A stretch of DNA of 52,290 nucleotides from Aequitasia blattaphilus. GTDB lineage: Bacteria > Bacillota > Clostridia > Lachnospirales > Lachnospiraceae. Below, in pieces: positions 11,542-20,873 of this stretch. Position numbers and translations under genes: made by a program. Below the pieces are notes generated by a model that saw only the letters and a program-made list of their open reading frames with translations, ran no database searches and was not told the DNA's origin. Location of the stretch: positions 1 through 52,290 of the forward strand of contig NZ_JAMXOD010000018.1 of NCBI RefSeq assembly GCF_024721305.1, read 5' to 3'. Each line of letters starts with the position of its first letter. Within the stretch, counting starts at the first letter, position 1.

Positions 11542-12930
11542 TTAAGAAGGATTTATCTTTTTTTGAATAATGCTTATAGTATTGGTTAAAAGCTCATCTT
11601 TTTTCAAATCCTGAGAAATTTTATCCACACCGTGTTTTATTGTCGAATGATCTTTCCCTCCCAGTAATGCACCAATCTTTTTTAAAGGTGTATCTGTCAT
11701 ATTTCTTATAAGATACATTGCAACTTGTCTTGGGTAAGATATTTCAGCGTTTCTCTTTGTTGATTTTAAATCACTGATGGAAACATTATAGTGTTCAGAT
11801 ATAATATCAATAATAAGTTCAGGAGTTACTTCCCTTTTATCTTCTGGAGAAATATAATCTTTTAATGCTTCTGAAGCAAGTTCAATATCAATATCACCCT
11901 TATTATTATTCAGTTTATAAAGAGCTATTAACTTGTTTAAAGATCCTTCCAGCTCCCGAATATTTGATTTAATATTGATTGCGATATATTCAATTACATC
12001 TTTCGGAATTTTATAGCGGTCTAAATGATCTAATTCAATTTTCTTTTGGAGAATTGCCATTCTTGTTTCATAGTCAGGAGAAGAAATGTCTGCCAGTAAT
12101 CCCATTTCAAAACGGCTCTTTAGTCTGGCTTCCAAAGCTTCAAATTCTTTTGGCGGTTTATCAGAAGAAATAATGATTTGTTTACCCAATGAATGTAAAT
12201 GATTAAAAGTATGGAAAAATTCTTCTTGAGTTGCAATCTTACCTATTATAAATTGGATATCATCAATCAATAGTACATCTGCGGATCTATACTTATCTCT
12301 GAATTTCGTCATTCCTGGTTCACTTTCAGAAATACGGCCTGTACGAAGAGATTCGATTACTTCGTTTGTAAAGGTTTCACTTGTTACATATAGTACTTTA
12401 GCATTTTGATTATTTTCTAATATAAAATTAGCAATGGAATGCATAAGATGGGTTTTTCCAAGACCAACGCCTCCATAAATGAAAAGAGGATTATATACTT
12501 TACCAGGAGATTCTGCAGTTGCTAAAGAAGAAGAGTAAGCAAATTCATTATTTTTTCCGACTACAAAGGTTTCAAATGTATATTTTGGTAGCAGTCCTGC
12601 TTTTTCAGCAGCCGTTTTAACTTTTTTTGAATGAACATTGGTTTGTCTTGATTTTTCAATACTGTTTATTCTTTCGTCGTCTTCCGATATAAATATGATT
12701 TCATATTCTTCATCCAGCATTTCAGCAATACATACTTTCAAAGGTAATAGATATTTTTTTTCAATGTATTCCACACTTGCATTTGATTCAACAAGAATAT
12801 ATATGGTATCATCAAGAACATCATAAATTTTAAGAGGTTTTATCCATGTATTAAAGGATATATTTGCTAGTTCATGCTCCACTCTTAAATGCTCAATTAT
12901 TTCCGGCCATTTTTCCTTTACGACATTCAT
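11542..12930 (-). CDS. dnaA: Chromosomal replication initiator protein DnaA
   Basis: A 462-residue AAA+ initiator that binds DnaA boxes and opens the origin. Domain I covers about residues 1-85 and domain II is a short linker. Domain III has Walker A GGVGLGKT at 153-160 and Walker B VLLIDDIQF. The C-terminal DNA-binding domain carries the signature LLGGKDHSTIKHGVDKI. It is divergent from rpmH, which marks the origin boundary. Confidence 0.98.
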   Translation of the reverse strand: MNVVKEKWPEIIEHLRVEHELANISFNTWIKPLKIYDVLDDTIYILVESNASVEYIEKKYLLPLKVCIAEMLDEEYEIIFISEDDERINSIEKSRQTNVHSKKVKTAAEKAGLLPKYTFETFVVGKNNEFAYSSSLATAESPGKVYNPLFIYGGVGLGKTHLMHSIANFILENNQNAKVLYVTSETFTNEVIESLRTGRISESEPGMTKFRDKYRSADVLLIDDIQFIIGKIATQEEFFHTFNHLHSLGKQIIISSDKPPKEFEALEARLKSRFEMGLLADISSPDYETRMAILQKKIELDHLDRYKIPKDVIEYIAINIKSNIRELEGSLNKLIALYKLNNNKGDIDIELASEALKDYISPEDKREVTPELIIDIISEHYNVSISDLKSTKRNAEISYPRQVAMYLIRNMTDTPLKKIGALLGGKDHSTIKHGVDKISQDLKKDELLTNTISIIQKKINPS

Positions 12931-13034
12931 TTTTAATACTCCATTCTAATGATTTATTGGTTTATTTATTTTTAAACCTACTTTGTATATTTTACATCAA
13001 AAAGGAGAAATAGGCAATCAGTATTATGTTTTAC

Positions 13035-13063
13035 TTGACGTTTCCCACTTTTTTTAATATAAT
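13035..13063 (+). promoter_or_regulatory. Promoter of the rpmH-rnpA operon
   Basis: TTGACG (13035-13040), a spacer of exactly 17 bases and a perfect TATAAT (13058-13063) lie 67 bases upstream of rpmH. The 199-bp dnaA-rpmH gap (12931-13129) otherwise shows no DnaA boxes. The divergent dnaA promoter must lie in the same gap. Confidence 0.85.
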
Positions 13064-13129
13064 CTAGTTTGATGTCTATAGAAATATGTAGGGTGTTTTC
13101 CCTTGCAGGATATAAGGAGGTGGATTCGT

Positions 13130-13264
13130 ATGAAAATGACATTCCAACCAAAGAAAAGACAAAGATCTAAAGTACATGGTTTTCGTGCTAGAATGAGTTC
13201 CGCAGGTGGTAGAAAAGTACTTGCAAACAGAAGAGCAAAAGGAAGAAAAGTATTGTCTGCTTAG
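13130..13264 (+). CDS. rpmH: 50S ribosomal protein L34
   Basis: This 44-residue, Arg/Lys-rich protein is L34, recognised by [20 protein letters not shown] and the ending AKGRKVLSA. It begins at ATG 13130 after AAGGAGGTG. L34 sits in the 50S subunit. It is the first gene of the rightward operon, followed by rnpA as in nearly all Firmicutes. Confidence 0.97.
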   Translation: MKMTFQPKKRQRSKVHGFRARMSSAGGRKVLANRRAKGRKVLSA

Positions 13265-13293
13265 GCCGCATATTTGTGGCCTTTTCTTCTCTT
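13264..13293 (+). terminator. Hairpin between rpmH and rnpA (attenuator-like)
   Basis: GGCCGCA (13264-13270) and TGTGGCC (13275-13281) form a 7-bp stem with a TATT loop, followed by a T/C-rich run. It starts at the last base of the rpmH stop codon. Since rnpA has no obvious promoter of its own, this probably ends only part of the transcripts and lets L34 mRNA exceed RnpA mRNA. Confidence 0.55.
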
Positions 13294-13311
13294 TAAATTA
13301 GGAGAAAATGT

Positions 13312-13647
13312 ATGGATTTTTCTGAATCATTGAGGAAAAATAATGAGTTTAGAAATGTATATAACAAAGGGAAAAGTCTTAGTAATAGACAGCTTGTTAT
13401 GTACATATTAGAAAATAATCAGGAAAAAAATAGAATTGGAATTTCTGTGTCTAAAAAGGTAGGAAATAGCGTAGTAAGGCATAGAATAAAAAGACTAATT
13501 AAAGAAGCATATCGATTACAAGAAGAACGGTTTAAAGTTGGATATGATATTGTAATTATTGCACGAGCAAATGCAGTAGGAAGAAATTTTGATGAAATGA
13601 AAAAAGCAGTATTACATTTGAGCCGTCTTCATAATTTAATAAATTGA
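13312..13647 (+). CDS. rnpA: Ribonuclease P protein component
   Basis: The 111-residue basic protein subunit of RNase P, which helps the RNA subunit remove tRNA 5' leaders. The RNR signature region is GNSVVRHRIKRLIKEAYR, preceded by RIGISVSKKV. Start is ATG 13312 after GGAGAA. It lies between rpmH and yidD in the conserved order. Confidence 0.96.
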   Translation: MDFSESLRKNNEFRNVYNKGKSLSNRQLVMYILENNQEKNRIGISVSKKVGNSVVRHRIKRLIKEAYRLQEERFKVGYDIVIIARANAVGRNFDEMKKAVLHLSRLHNLIN

Positions 13648-13662
13648 AAGTGGAGTGATTCT

Positions 13663-13875
13663 GTGAAAAGAGTTCTTATAGCTCTCGTTAAGTTTTATCG
13701 TAAGTATTTGTCGGGGTTAAAAGGAGGATCAAGTTGTAAATATTATCCTACTTGTTCTACTTATGCCTTAGAAGCGATTGAAAAATACGGCGCTCTTAAA
13801 GGTGGACGTCTTGCTATATGGAGAATTTTAAGATGTAATCCATTTTCAAAAGGTGGAGTAGATTTTGTACCCTAA
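13663..13875 (+). CDS. yidD: Membrane protein insertion efficiency factor YidD
   Basis: A 70-residue protein of the YidD family, with the conserved core [23 protein letters not shown] and [13 protein letters not shown]. Members are membrane-associated and assist insertion of proteins by YidC. It uses a GTG start at 13663 and lies 26 bases before yidC, so it is co-expressed with it. Confidence 0.95.
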   Translation: MKRVLIALVKFYRKYLSGLKGGSSCKYYPTCSTYALEAIEKYGALKGGRLAIWRILRCNPFSKGGVDFVP

Positions 13876-13901
13876 AAAAGAATTTATTGGAGGATTTATA
13901 A

Positions 13902-14972
13902 ATGACAGGATTGCTATTATCATCAACGGCTAATTGGCCGATTGTAGGTCAAATTGCGTGGTTAATGGGTAAATTGATGAACTTTATCTATACTACGCTG
14001 GATCAAATGCTGACAACAGATGTTGGATTGGTTGGTTTATCAATGGTAATATATACGGTTATCGTATATATGGTAATGTTACCAATGACAATTAACCAGC
14101 AGAAATCGTCAAAAATGCAGGCGGCAATGACACCTGAAATAAATAAGATACGTGATAAATATAAAAATAAAAAAGATCAGACTTCGATGATGAAGCAGCA
14201 AGAAGAAATGCAGCAAGTATATGATAAATATGGTACATCTATGTTAAGTAGTTGTCTTCCATTATTAATTCAAATGCCTTTCTTATTTGCACTTTATCCT
14301 GTAATTTTAGATATAAAAAAATATGTACCTGCAATTAAGAATGCTCCTGCAGCGGTGAATCGATTTTTAACAATACCAGATATCACGGTTTCACCTGCAG
14401 ATATGATGAAAAATAGTGGATCTTTTGGCGTTGCATCTTGGATTATTATAGCAACAGCAATTGCACTTCCACTGATATCAGCTGTTACTCAGTTTGTAAG
14501 TAATAAGTTATTACAGTCAGCAAATCAAACATCTGTAGATAGTGATAATCCTATGGCAGGATCTATGAAAACGATGACTTATATAATGCCACTTATGTCA
14601 GTATTTATCGTATTTTCTTCGCCTTGTGCTATTGGTATATACTGGATTGTTAGTGCATTTGTTCGTTTGGTTCAACAGCTTCTTGTAAATAAGCATTTAA
14701 AGAAAATGTCTATTGATGAAATTATCGAAAAGAATAGAGAAAAAGCAAAGAAAAAGCAAGAAAAGCGTGGTGAAAAAGCAGAAAAAATAAATACCATGGC
14801 AAATGTAAATACAAGAAATATTAAGGAAAATGTTGAAAGAGGAAATTCAGGTATATCTGAGTCAGAACGTGAAAAAATTCTTAAAGAAGCGAAAGAAAAG
14901 ACAAAGGATGCTAAACCAGGTAGTTTGGCTGATAAAGCAAATCTGGTTAGAAAATACAATGAAAATAAGTAG
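13902..14972 (+). CDS. yidC: Membrane protein insertase YidC/OxaA
   Basis: A 356-residue insertase of the Gram-positive type, without the large extracellular domain of proteobacterial YidC. A cytosolic hairpin follows the first core membrane segment (QQKSSKMQAAMTPEINKIRD). Further membrane segments lie near residues 125-150, 180-205, 225-255 and 260-280. The C-terminal 85 residues are a highly charged tail (KKKQEKRGEKAEK and similar) likely to contact ribosomes. GGAGG precedes the ATG. Confidence 0.95.
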   Translation: MTGLLLSSTANWPIVGQIAWLMGKLMNFIYTTLDQMLTTDVGLVGLSMVIYTVIVYMVMLPMTINQQKSSKMQAAMTPEINKIRDKYKNKKDQTSMMKQQEEMQQVYDKYGTSMLSSCLPLLIQMPFLFALYPVILDIKKYVPAIKNAPAAVNRFLTIPDITVSPADMMKNSGSFGVASWIIIATAIALPLISAVTQFVSNKLLQSANQTSVDSDNPMAGSMKTMTYIMPLMSVFIVFSSPCAIGIYWIVSAFVRLVQQLLVNKHLKKMSIDEIIEKNREKAKKKQEKRGEKAEKINTMANVNTRNIKENVERGNSGISESEREKILKEAKEKTKDAKPGSLADKANLVRKYNENK

Positions 14973-14983
14973 GAGGTAGAGGG

Positions 14984-15736
14984 ATGGATTACATTACTGT
15001 ATCGGCTAAAACTCTGGATGATGCACTTACTGAAGCTTTAGTAGAGCTGGGAGTTACAAGTGATCAATTGGATTATGAGGTTATTGAAAAAGGCAGTGCA
15101 GGTTTTTTGGGAATTGGGGCTAAACAAGCTGTTATTAAAGCAAGGAAGAAAATTCCTCAACCAAAAGTAGAAGAGGAAAAAGTAGAAAAAGAATTCAAGC
15201 AGGAAATTAAAAAAGAAGAAGCAGTAAAAGAAATAAAAGAAACAAAATCCTCAGAGGTTGTAGCAGTTCAAGCAGATACTGCAGAAGTAACAACTCAGTT
15301 TATAAAAGATGTACTGAAAGCAATGAATATGGAAGAAGTAAATGTTACATCTAAAATTGAGGATGAAGGTATGTTAAGCATTGATATGGAAGGTTCTAAT
15401 ATGGGAATCTTGATTGGTAAAAGAGGACAGACTTTAGATTCACTTCAATATCTTGCAAATCGTGTTGCAAATAAAAATCAAGAAGGTTATGTGCGTGTTA
15501 AGCTTGATACAGAGGATTATAGAAAAAGAAGAAAAGATACTTTGGAAAATCTGGCAAAAAATATTGCCAGCAAAGTAAAAAGAACTAGAAGATCTGTTTC
15601 TCTTGAACCAATGAATCCTTACGAGAGAAGAATTATACATTCCGCTCTTCAAGGTGATCCTGGAGTAGACACTCATAGCGAGGGTAATGAACCATATCGT
15701 AAGGTTGTTGTAACCTACGTAAATAGCAGAAGATAA
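14984..15736 (+). CDS. jag: Jag/KhpB RNA-binding protein
   Basis: A 250-residue RNA-binding protein with an N-terminal Jag domain (about 1-52, including EKGSAGFLGIGAKQA), a Lys/Glu-rich linker (60-95), a KH domain with the GKRG loop in ILIGKRGQTLDSLQYLA, and a C-terminal R3H domain (NPYERRIIHSAL). In Gram-positives KhpB works with KhpA and influences cell elongation and division. It starts 11 bases after yidC and is followed by a terminator. Confidence 0.93.
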   Translation: MDYITVSAKTLDDALTEALVELGVTSDQLDYEVIEKGSAGFLGIGAKQAVIKARKKIPQPKVEEEKVEKEFKQEIKKEEAVKEIKETKSSEVVAVQADTAEVTTQFIKDVLKAMNMEEVNVTSKIEDEGMLSIDMEGSNMGILIGKRGQTLDSLQYLANRVANKNQEGYVRVKLDTEDYRKRRKDTLENLAKNIASKVKRTRRSVSLEPMNPYERRIIHSALQGDPGVDTHSEGNEPYRKVVVTYVNSRR

Positions 15737-15738
15737 AA

Positions 15739-15768
15739 AAGAGGGGATACATTTCCCTCTTCTTTTTT
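15739..15768 (+). terminator. Terminator after jag
   Basis: AAGAGGGGA (15739-15747) pairs with TTCCCTCTT (15753-15761), followed by C and six T. It ends the rpmH-to-jag operon 3 bases after the jag stop. Confidence 0.85.
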
Positions 15769-15790
15769 CTATTGTAAAGGAGTTTTTCTT

Positions 15791-17185
15791 ATGATTAAAG
15801 ATGAAAATAGAACCATTGCAGCAATATCTACAGCTGTAAGTCCTTCAGGAATTGGAATTGTAAGGATGTCAGGTAATCAGTCAATTGAGATTGCTGACAA
15901 GGTTTTTAAGGGTAAAAAAAGTCTGCATGAATCAAAGAGCCATAGGATACATTATGGACACATATATGAAGAAAATCAAATGGTAGATGAAGTTTTGGTT
16001 ATGTTAATGAAGGGACCACATAGCTTTACGAAAGAAGATACAGTCGAAATAAATTGTCATGGAGGAGTTTTTATAGTAAAGAAAGTTTTGGATTTACTTA
16101 TAAAGAATGGAGCTTCTCCAGCATTACCCGGTGAATTTACAAAAAGAGCTTTTTTAAATGGGAGAATGGATTTATCTCAGGCAGAAGCTGTATCAGATTT
16201 GATTTATTCACAAAACGATTATGCATTAAAAAATTCTGTAAATCAGTTAAAAGGAAAATTAAAAGATACAATTCAAGAGATACGAAATGAAATTATTTAC
16301 AATACTGCATTTATTGAAACAGCTTTGGATGATCCAGAACATATAAGTATGGAGGGATTTTCAGATAAGCTTAATATAGAAATAAAAAAATGGCTTAAAA
16401 AACTTAATAATTTAATAGATAGTAATGAAAATGGTAAAATTATTAGTGAGGGAATTAAAACTGTTATTGTCGGAAAACCAAATGCTGGAAAATCTTCTCT
16501 TCTCAATGTATTATTAGGTGAAGAACGGGCGATTGTAACAGATATTGAGGGCACTACTAGAGATATATTAGAAGAGCATATAAATTTAAATGGTATACTT
16601 CTAAACATTATCGATACGGCAGGTATTCGTGATACGGATGATAAAGTTGAGAAAATAGGAGTTTCAAAAGCTGCTTCTTATGTGGAAGAAGCTGATTTGA
16701 TTCTTTATGTTATAGATGCATCCAGAGCATTAGATGAGAATGATGAAACAATTATGAAAATGATAGATGGAAAAAAATGCATTTTCTTACTAAATAAGAC
16801 GGATTTGGATACAGTAATTTCTAAAAGTGATTTTGCAAGTAATCTTGCAAATAGTAATTTAAAGGAAAATGCGGTAATAGAGGTATCTGCAATAAATATA
16901 ACCGGTATTGATGAAGTTGAAGAAACTATTAAGAGAATGTTTTATGAAGGAAATATTTCATTTAACAATGAAATATTTATTACCAATGTGAGACAAAAGG
17001 ATGCTTTAGTTCATGCAAAAGAGTCAATATTACGTGTTGAAAGTAGTGTAGAAAATCAAATGCCGGAAGATCTTTATACCATTGATTTATTAGATGCATA
17101 TGAATATTTAGGTGAGATAACAGGTGAAACGATAGGAGAAGATTTAGTAAATGAAATATTCCAAAAATTCTGTATGGGAAAATAA
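15791..17185 (+). CDS. mnmE: tRNA modification GTPase MnmE
   Basis: A 464-residue GTPase that, with MnmG, modifies the wobble uridine of several tRNAs. The N-terminal folate-binding domain begins with [20 protein letters not shown]. The G domain carries GKPNAGKSS, the DTAGI switch and NKTD. The C-terminal FCMGK holds the conserved catalytic cysteine. The last 35 bases overlap mnmG, so translation is coupled. Confidence 0.97.
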   Translation: MIKDENRTIAAISTAVSPSGIGIVRMSGNQSIEIADKVFKGKKSLHESKSHRIHYGHIYEENQMVDEVLVMLMKGPHSFTKEDTVEINCHGGVFIVKKVLDLLIKNGASPALPGEFTKRAFLNGRMDLSQAEAVSDLIYSQNDYALKNSVNQLKGKLKDTIQEIRNEIIYNTAFIETALDDPEHISMEGFSDKLNIEIKKWLKKLNNLIDSNENGKIISEGIKTVIVGKPNAGKSSLLNVLLGEERAIVTDIEGTTRDILEEHINLNGILLNIIDTAGIRDTDDKVEKIGVSKAASYVEEADLILYVIDASRALDENDETIMKMIDGKKCIFLLNKTDLDTVISKSDFASNLANSNLKENAVIEVSAINITGIDEVEETIKRMFYEGNISFNNEIFITNVRQKDALVHAKESILRVESSVENQMPEDLYTIDLLDAYEYLGEITGETIGEDLVNEIFQKFCMGK

Positions 17186-19055
17186 TGATTATTATGATGT
17201 AGTAGTTGTAGGTGGCGGTCATGCGGGATGTGAGGCGGCCTTAGCAACATCGAGACTGGGGTTTTCCACAATCCTTTTTACGGTTAGTGTGGATAGTATT
17301 GCTTTGATGCCTTGTAATCCAAATATTGGAGGCAGTTCAAAAGGCCATTTGGTTAGAGAAATTGATGCTTTGGGAGGGGAAATGGGCAAAGTAATTGATT
17401 CCTCTTTCATTCAGTCAAAAATGTTGAATAAATCAAAAGGACCTGCTGTTCATTCATTGAGAGCTCAAGCTGATAAAGCGAGATACTCTAGAAATATGAG
17501 ACAAGTATTAGAAAAGCAAGAAAGACTAGAAATAAAACAAGGTGAAGTAGCAAAAATATTAACAGAGGAAAATAAGATTGTAGGTGTTATGACTTACTCA
17601 GGAGCAATTTTCTCTTGTAAGGCTGTTATTCTTTGTACAGGAACTTATTTGAAGGCCAGATGTATTTACGGTGACGTTGCTCAAAATATTGGACCAAATG
17701 GCCTTCAAGCGGCTAATAATCTTACAGATTCATTAAAAGAACTGGGAATTACTCTTTATCGGTTTAAAACAGGTACACCTGCGAGAATCGATGGGAGTAC
17801 TGTGGATTTTTCAAAAATGGAAGAACAAAAGGGTGATGAAAAAATTCAACCATTTTCATTCACAACAAATCCAGCAGATGTACAAATCGATCAGGTTTCT
17901 TGCTGGCTTACATACACCAATAATGAAACACATAGTATTATACGGGAAAATCTAGATCGATCTCCTTTGTATAGTGGTATGATTGAGGGAACTGGACCCA
18001 GGTATTGCCCTTCAATAGAGGATAAGGTTGTAAAATTTGCGGATAAAGAAAGACATCAAGTTTTTATAGAGCCAGAGGGATTAGAGACCAATGAAATGTA
18101 TATAGGTGGTATGTCCAGTTCGTTGCCGGAGGATGTCCAATATCGTATGTATCGAACAGTTCCTGGGTTGGAAAATGTGAGAATTACAAGAAATGCTTAT
18201 GCTATTGAATATGATTGTATTGATGCCAGACAATTAAAGTCAACCTTAGAATTCAAAAAAATAAACGGATTGTTCAGTGCTGGTCAATTTAACGGAAGCT
18301 CAGGATATGAAGAAGCAGCTGCACAAGGTTTGATAGCAGGAATTAATACAGCTAGAAAACTACAGGAAAAAGAGCAGATATCCTTAGATCGATCAACATC
18401 TTACATCGGTGTTCTAATTGATGATTTAGTGACAAAAGAAAGTCATGAACCATATAGAATGATGACATCAAGGGCAGAATACAGACTTCTTTTGAGACAA
18501 GATAATGCGGATCAAAGGTTAACGAAGCTAGGATATGAAGTAGGTTTAATAGATGAAGAGCGTTTAAATAAGCTGACCTTAAAAGAAAAGCTGATTCAAG
18601 AGGAAATTAACAGGCTGGAAAATACACATATTGGAAATAGCCAAAGGGTACAAGAATTGTTAATTGAAAATAAATCGACTCTTCTTCCTTCGGGAGCATC
18701 TTTAGCGGATTTGATTCGTAGACCGGAATTAAATTATAGTATTTTAGCCGAAATAGATGAAGAAAGGCCTATATTCCCTGAGGATTTAGCAGATGAAGTA
18801 ATTGAACAAGTAAATATATCGATTAAATATGAAGGATATATTAAACGTCAGAAAAAGCAAGTAGAGCAATTTAAGAAATTAGAGGATAAAAAAATTCCTG
18901 AGGATATTAACTATGATGAAATAGAGAGTCTCAGAATTGAAGCAAGACAGAAATTAAAAACGATTCGACCAAGTTCAATTGGACAAGCAGGACGTATTTC
19001 GGGGGTATCACCAGCCGATATTTCGGTTTTACTTGTATTTTTAAGTGGAGTGTAG
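17151..19055 (+). CDS. mnmG: tRNA uridine-5-carboxymethylaminomethyl modification enzyme MnmG (GidA)
   Basis: A 634-residue FAD protein that partners with MnmE in wobble-uridine modification. The dinucleotide motif [10 protein letters not shown] is near the N-terminus, after a short extension ([16 protein letters not shown]). Conserved blocks include [21 protein letters not shown] and the late [13 protein letters not shown]. The C-terminal helical domain is complete. There is no alternative start between 17151 and the FAD motif, so the 35-base overlap with mnmE is real. Confidence 0.97.
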   Translation: MKYSKNSVWENNDYYDVVVVGGGHAGCEAALATSRLGFSTILFTVSVDSIALMPCNPNIGGSSKGHLVREIDALGGEMGKVIDSSFIQSKMLNKSKGPAVHSLRAQADKARYSRNMRQVLEKQERLEIKQGEVAKILTEENKIVGVMTYSGAIFSCKAVILCTGTYLKARCIYGDVAQNIGPNGLQAANNLTDSLKELGITLYRFKTGTPARIDGSTVDFSKMEEQKGDEKIQPFSFTTNPADVQIDQVSCWLTYTNNETHSIIRENLDRSPLYSGMIEGTGPRYCPSIEDKVVKFADKERHQVFIEPEGLETNEMYIGGMSSSLPEDVQYRMYRTVPGLENVRITRNAYAIEYDCIDARQLKSTLEFKKINGLFSAGQFNGSSGYEEAAAQGLIAGINTARKLQEKEQISLDRSTSYIGVLIDDLVTKESHEPYRMMTSRAEYRLLLRQDNADQRLTKLGYEVGLIDEERLNKLTLKEKLIQEEINRLENTHIGNSQRVQELLIENKSTLLPSGASLADLIRRPELNYSILAEIDEERPIFPEDLADEVIEQVNISIKYEGYIKRQKKQVEQFKKLEDKKIPEDINYDEIESLRIEARQKLKTIRPSSIGQAGRISGVSPADISVLLVFLSGV

Positions 19056-19057
19056 AA

Positions 19058-19771
19058 ATGAAAAATAAAATAAAAAGTGAAGTAGGAAAATTAGGAATTG
19101 ATTTGTCTGATCATCAAATAGAGCAGTTTATTTCTTATTATGAGCTATTAGTTGAATGGAACCAGAAGATGAATTTAACGTCCATCACAGAATTTAATGA
19201 GGTGTTATTAAAACATTTCGTTGATAGTTTGAGTATTATTAAAATAATTGATTTAAAAAATATACAAAATGTAATAGATATTGGTACTGGAGCAGGATTT
19301 CCTGGTATACCTTTAAAAATTGTATTTCCTCATTTGGATGTTACTCTTTTGGATTCTTTGAATAAGAGAATTCTATTTTTAGAAGAGGTAGTTAAAAAAT
19401 TGAATTTAAAAAATATCTGTTCTATACATGGTAGAGCAGAAGATTTTGCTAAAAATAGTGACTACAGAGAAAAATATGATTTGGTTGTTTCAAGAGCTGT
19501 GGCGAATTTATCCACACTTTTAGAATACTGTATTCCATATGTGAAAGTGGAAGGCAAGTTTATATCCTATAAGGCCAGTGGATCAGATGAAGAAATTCAA
19601 GGAGCAGGGAATACTTTCAAAATATTAAAGAGTCGTGTGGATAATGTATTAGAATTTAATTTAGGTGATACAGATATAAAAAGAACTTTTTTAGAAATAA
19701 AAAAGGAAGGGGAGACGGATATAAAATATCCGAGAAGATCTCCTCTTCCATCAAAAAAACCATTAGGATAA
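19058..19771 (+). CDS. rsmG: 16S rRNA (guanine-527-N7) methyltransferase RsmG
   Basis: A 237-residue SAM-dependent methyltransferase for G527 of 16S rRNA. The SAM-binding motif is DIGTGAGFPGIPLKI and a later motif is VVSRAVANL. Length is typical. It begins 2 bases after the mnmG stop, in the classical mnmE-mnmG-rsmG cluster. Its last 9 bases overlap the tail of the convergent hydrolase gene. Loss of RsmG is known to give low-level streptomycin resistance in several bacteria. Confidence 0.96.
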   Translation: MKNKIKSEVGKLGIDLSDHQIEQFISYYELLVEWNQKMNLTSITEFNEVLLKHFVDSLSIIKIIDLKNIQNVIDIGTGAGFPGIPLKIVFPHLDVTLLDSLNKRILFLEEVVKKLNLKNICSIHGRAEDFAKNSDYREKYDLVVSRAVANLSTLLEYCIPYVKVEGKFISYKASGSDEEIQGAGNTFKILKSRVDNVLEFNLGDTDIKRTFLEIKKEGETDIKYPRRSPLPSKKPLG

Positions 19772-20692
19772 ATAAATATTTAATATATCAATGAATTTTT
19801 TAGGACTTTCAATCTGAGGCATAGAATATGTATCGGATATGGAAGTCTTTTCTATTGCAGGTAAATATTCCATATAAGTATTTTCATAAACTTCATTTAA
19901 TACATTATCTTCCCCAGTTATGATATAGATACTATTATTTAAGGTTTTTATAAAATGAATAACACTTGTATTTGTGTATCCTCCTAGTATACTTGCAAAA
20001 ACATGTTTTGTAAGAGAATTATCTACATGGGCAGATTCAAAATAAATATCCAGAAGAGAGGAATCAACATGACCTGCTTTTGACTTGATTACACTTTTTC
20101 TATTTAGAATGTGGTAAAGTAAAGTTCCAATTAGAGGAAGATTAACAAACCAAGATAGAGTTCTTTTTCTTTTACTAAAACCCTCATTATGTTTTTTTAA
20201 CTCTTCAGGTGTTACCATCACAATTTGATTGATAATATCCTTATCATTATTACAAGCAGCCAATACAAAAGAGGATGAACTACCACTTACAACGATATCT
20301 GTTTTTTTACCAATAACTTGTTTAATAAAATCGGATATCAATTGAACATATAAATAGTTTGTATATATGATATTTGGTTTATCAGAGCGCCCACATCCAA
20401 ATAAATCTAAGGCATAAACAGTATATTTTTTTGAAAGTTCATCAAAAACTTTATTCCATTCATCACAAGAACTATAATTAACTAAATCGTGTATTAAAAG
20501 TATGGGTTTACCCCTTCCTTGTTTGCGGAAAAACACCCGACCGAATTTCCAGTTAAAAAAATCTCCAGATGTTCTTCGTAAATAATTCATTTTTGTTGCA
20601 TTATATGATAGTACTCGATTTGTAATGTGAATTGCACCAATTGTCATTCCGGTGAATGATACCAAACATGCAAATTTCTTTTTCCAATTCAT
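19763..20692 (-). CDS. Alpha/beta-hydrolase fold protein
   Basis: A 309-residue predicted hydrolase, opposite in direction to its neighbours. It has a short N-terminal hydrophobic stretch (FACLVSFTGMTIGAIHIT) that could anchor it to the membrane. The fold starts at GKPILLIHDLVN, with the oxyanion-side region after strand 3. ALDLFGCGRSDKP is the next typical block and SGSSSSFVLA holds the nucleophile-elbow serine. A candidate acid is in TGEDNVLNE. No typical catalytic His is obvious at the end, so activity is uncertain. ATG 20692 is preferred over the TTG at 20704. Substrate unknown. Confidence 0.7.
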   Translation of the reverse strand: MNWKKKFACLVSFTGMTIGAIHITNRVLSYNATKMNYLRRTSGDFFNWKFGRVFFRKQGRGKPILLIHDLVNYSSCDEWNKVFDELSKKYTVYALDLFGCGRSDKPNIIYTNYLYVQLISDFIKQVIGKKTDIVVSGSSSSFVLAACNNDKDIINQIVMVTPEELKKHNEGFSKRKRTLSWFVNLPLIGTLLYHILNRKSVIKSKAGHVDSSLLDIYFESAHVDNSLTKHVFASILGGYTNTSVIHFIKTLNNSIYIITGEDNVLNEVYENTYMEYLPAIEKTSISDTYSMPQIESPKKFIDILNIYLS

Positions 20693-20723
20693 TTTAAACA
20701 CCAACTTTCATCATAATATGAAT

Positions 20724-20751
20724 ATTATACTATAATAGAGAGAAAAGTTAA
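20724..20751 (-). promoter_or_regulatory. Promoter of the alpha/beta-hydrolase gene
   Basis: On the minus strand there is TTAACT (20751-20746), a 16-base spacer and a perfect TATAAT (20729-20724), about 30 bases before the ATG at 20692. It lies next to the parS pair, so ParB spreading could affect it. Confidence 0.6.
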
Positions 20752-20764
20752 AGTACAGATAAGA

Positions 20765-20780
20765 TGTTTCACGTGAAACA
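20765..20780. promoter_or_regulatory. parS: parS site 1
   Basis: TGTTTCACGTGAAACA is a perfect palindrome that matches the conserved bacterial parS consensus bound by ParB/Spo0J. It is one of two copies upstream of parA, close to the origin as expected for a chromosome-segregation centromere. Confidence 0.97.
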
Positions 20781-20810
20781 TTTAAGAAAATGTGATTAAT
20801 TGCCAATTAA

Positions 20811-20826
20811 TGTTTCACGTGAAACA
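20811..20826. promoter_or_regulatory. parS: parS site 2, overlapping the parA promoter
   Basis: A second perfect TGTTTCACGTGAAACA, starting 46 bp after the first. The putative parA -35 box TTCACG (20814-20819) lies inside it, with TATACT (20836-20841) 16 bases downstream. ParB binding here could therefore repress parAB. Between the two sites is another small palindrome, TTAATTG-C-CAATTAA (20796-20810). Confidence 0.95.
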
Positions 20827-20873
20827 TTAATATGGTATACTATCTAGGTACTGAGAATGGAAAGGTGAGAATT

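Noticed and set aside
12931-13129. Second DnaA-box cluster between dnaA and rpmH
   Set aside because: No sequence close to TTATCCACA was found on either strand; the gap holds promoters only.
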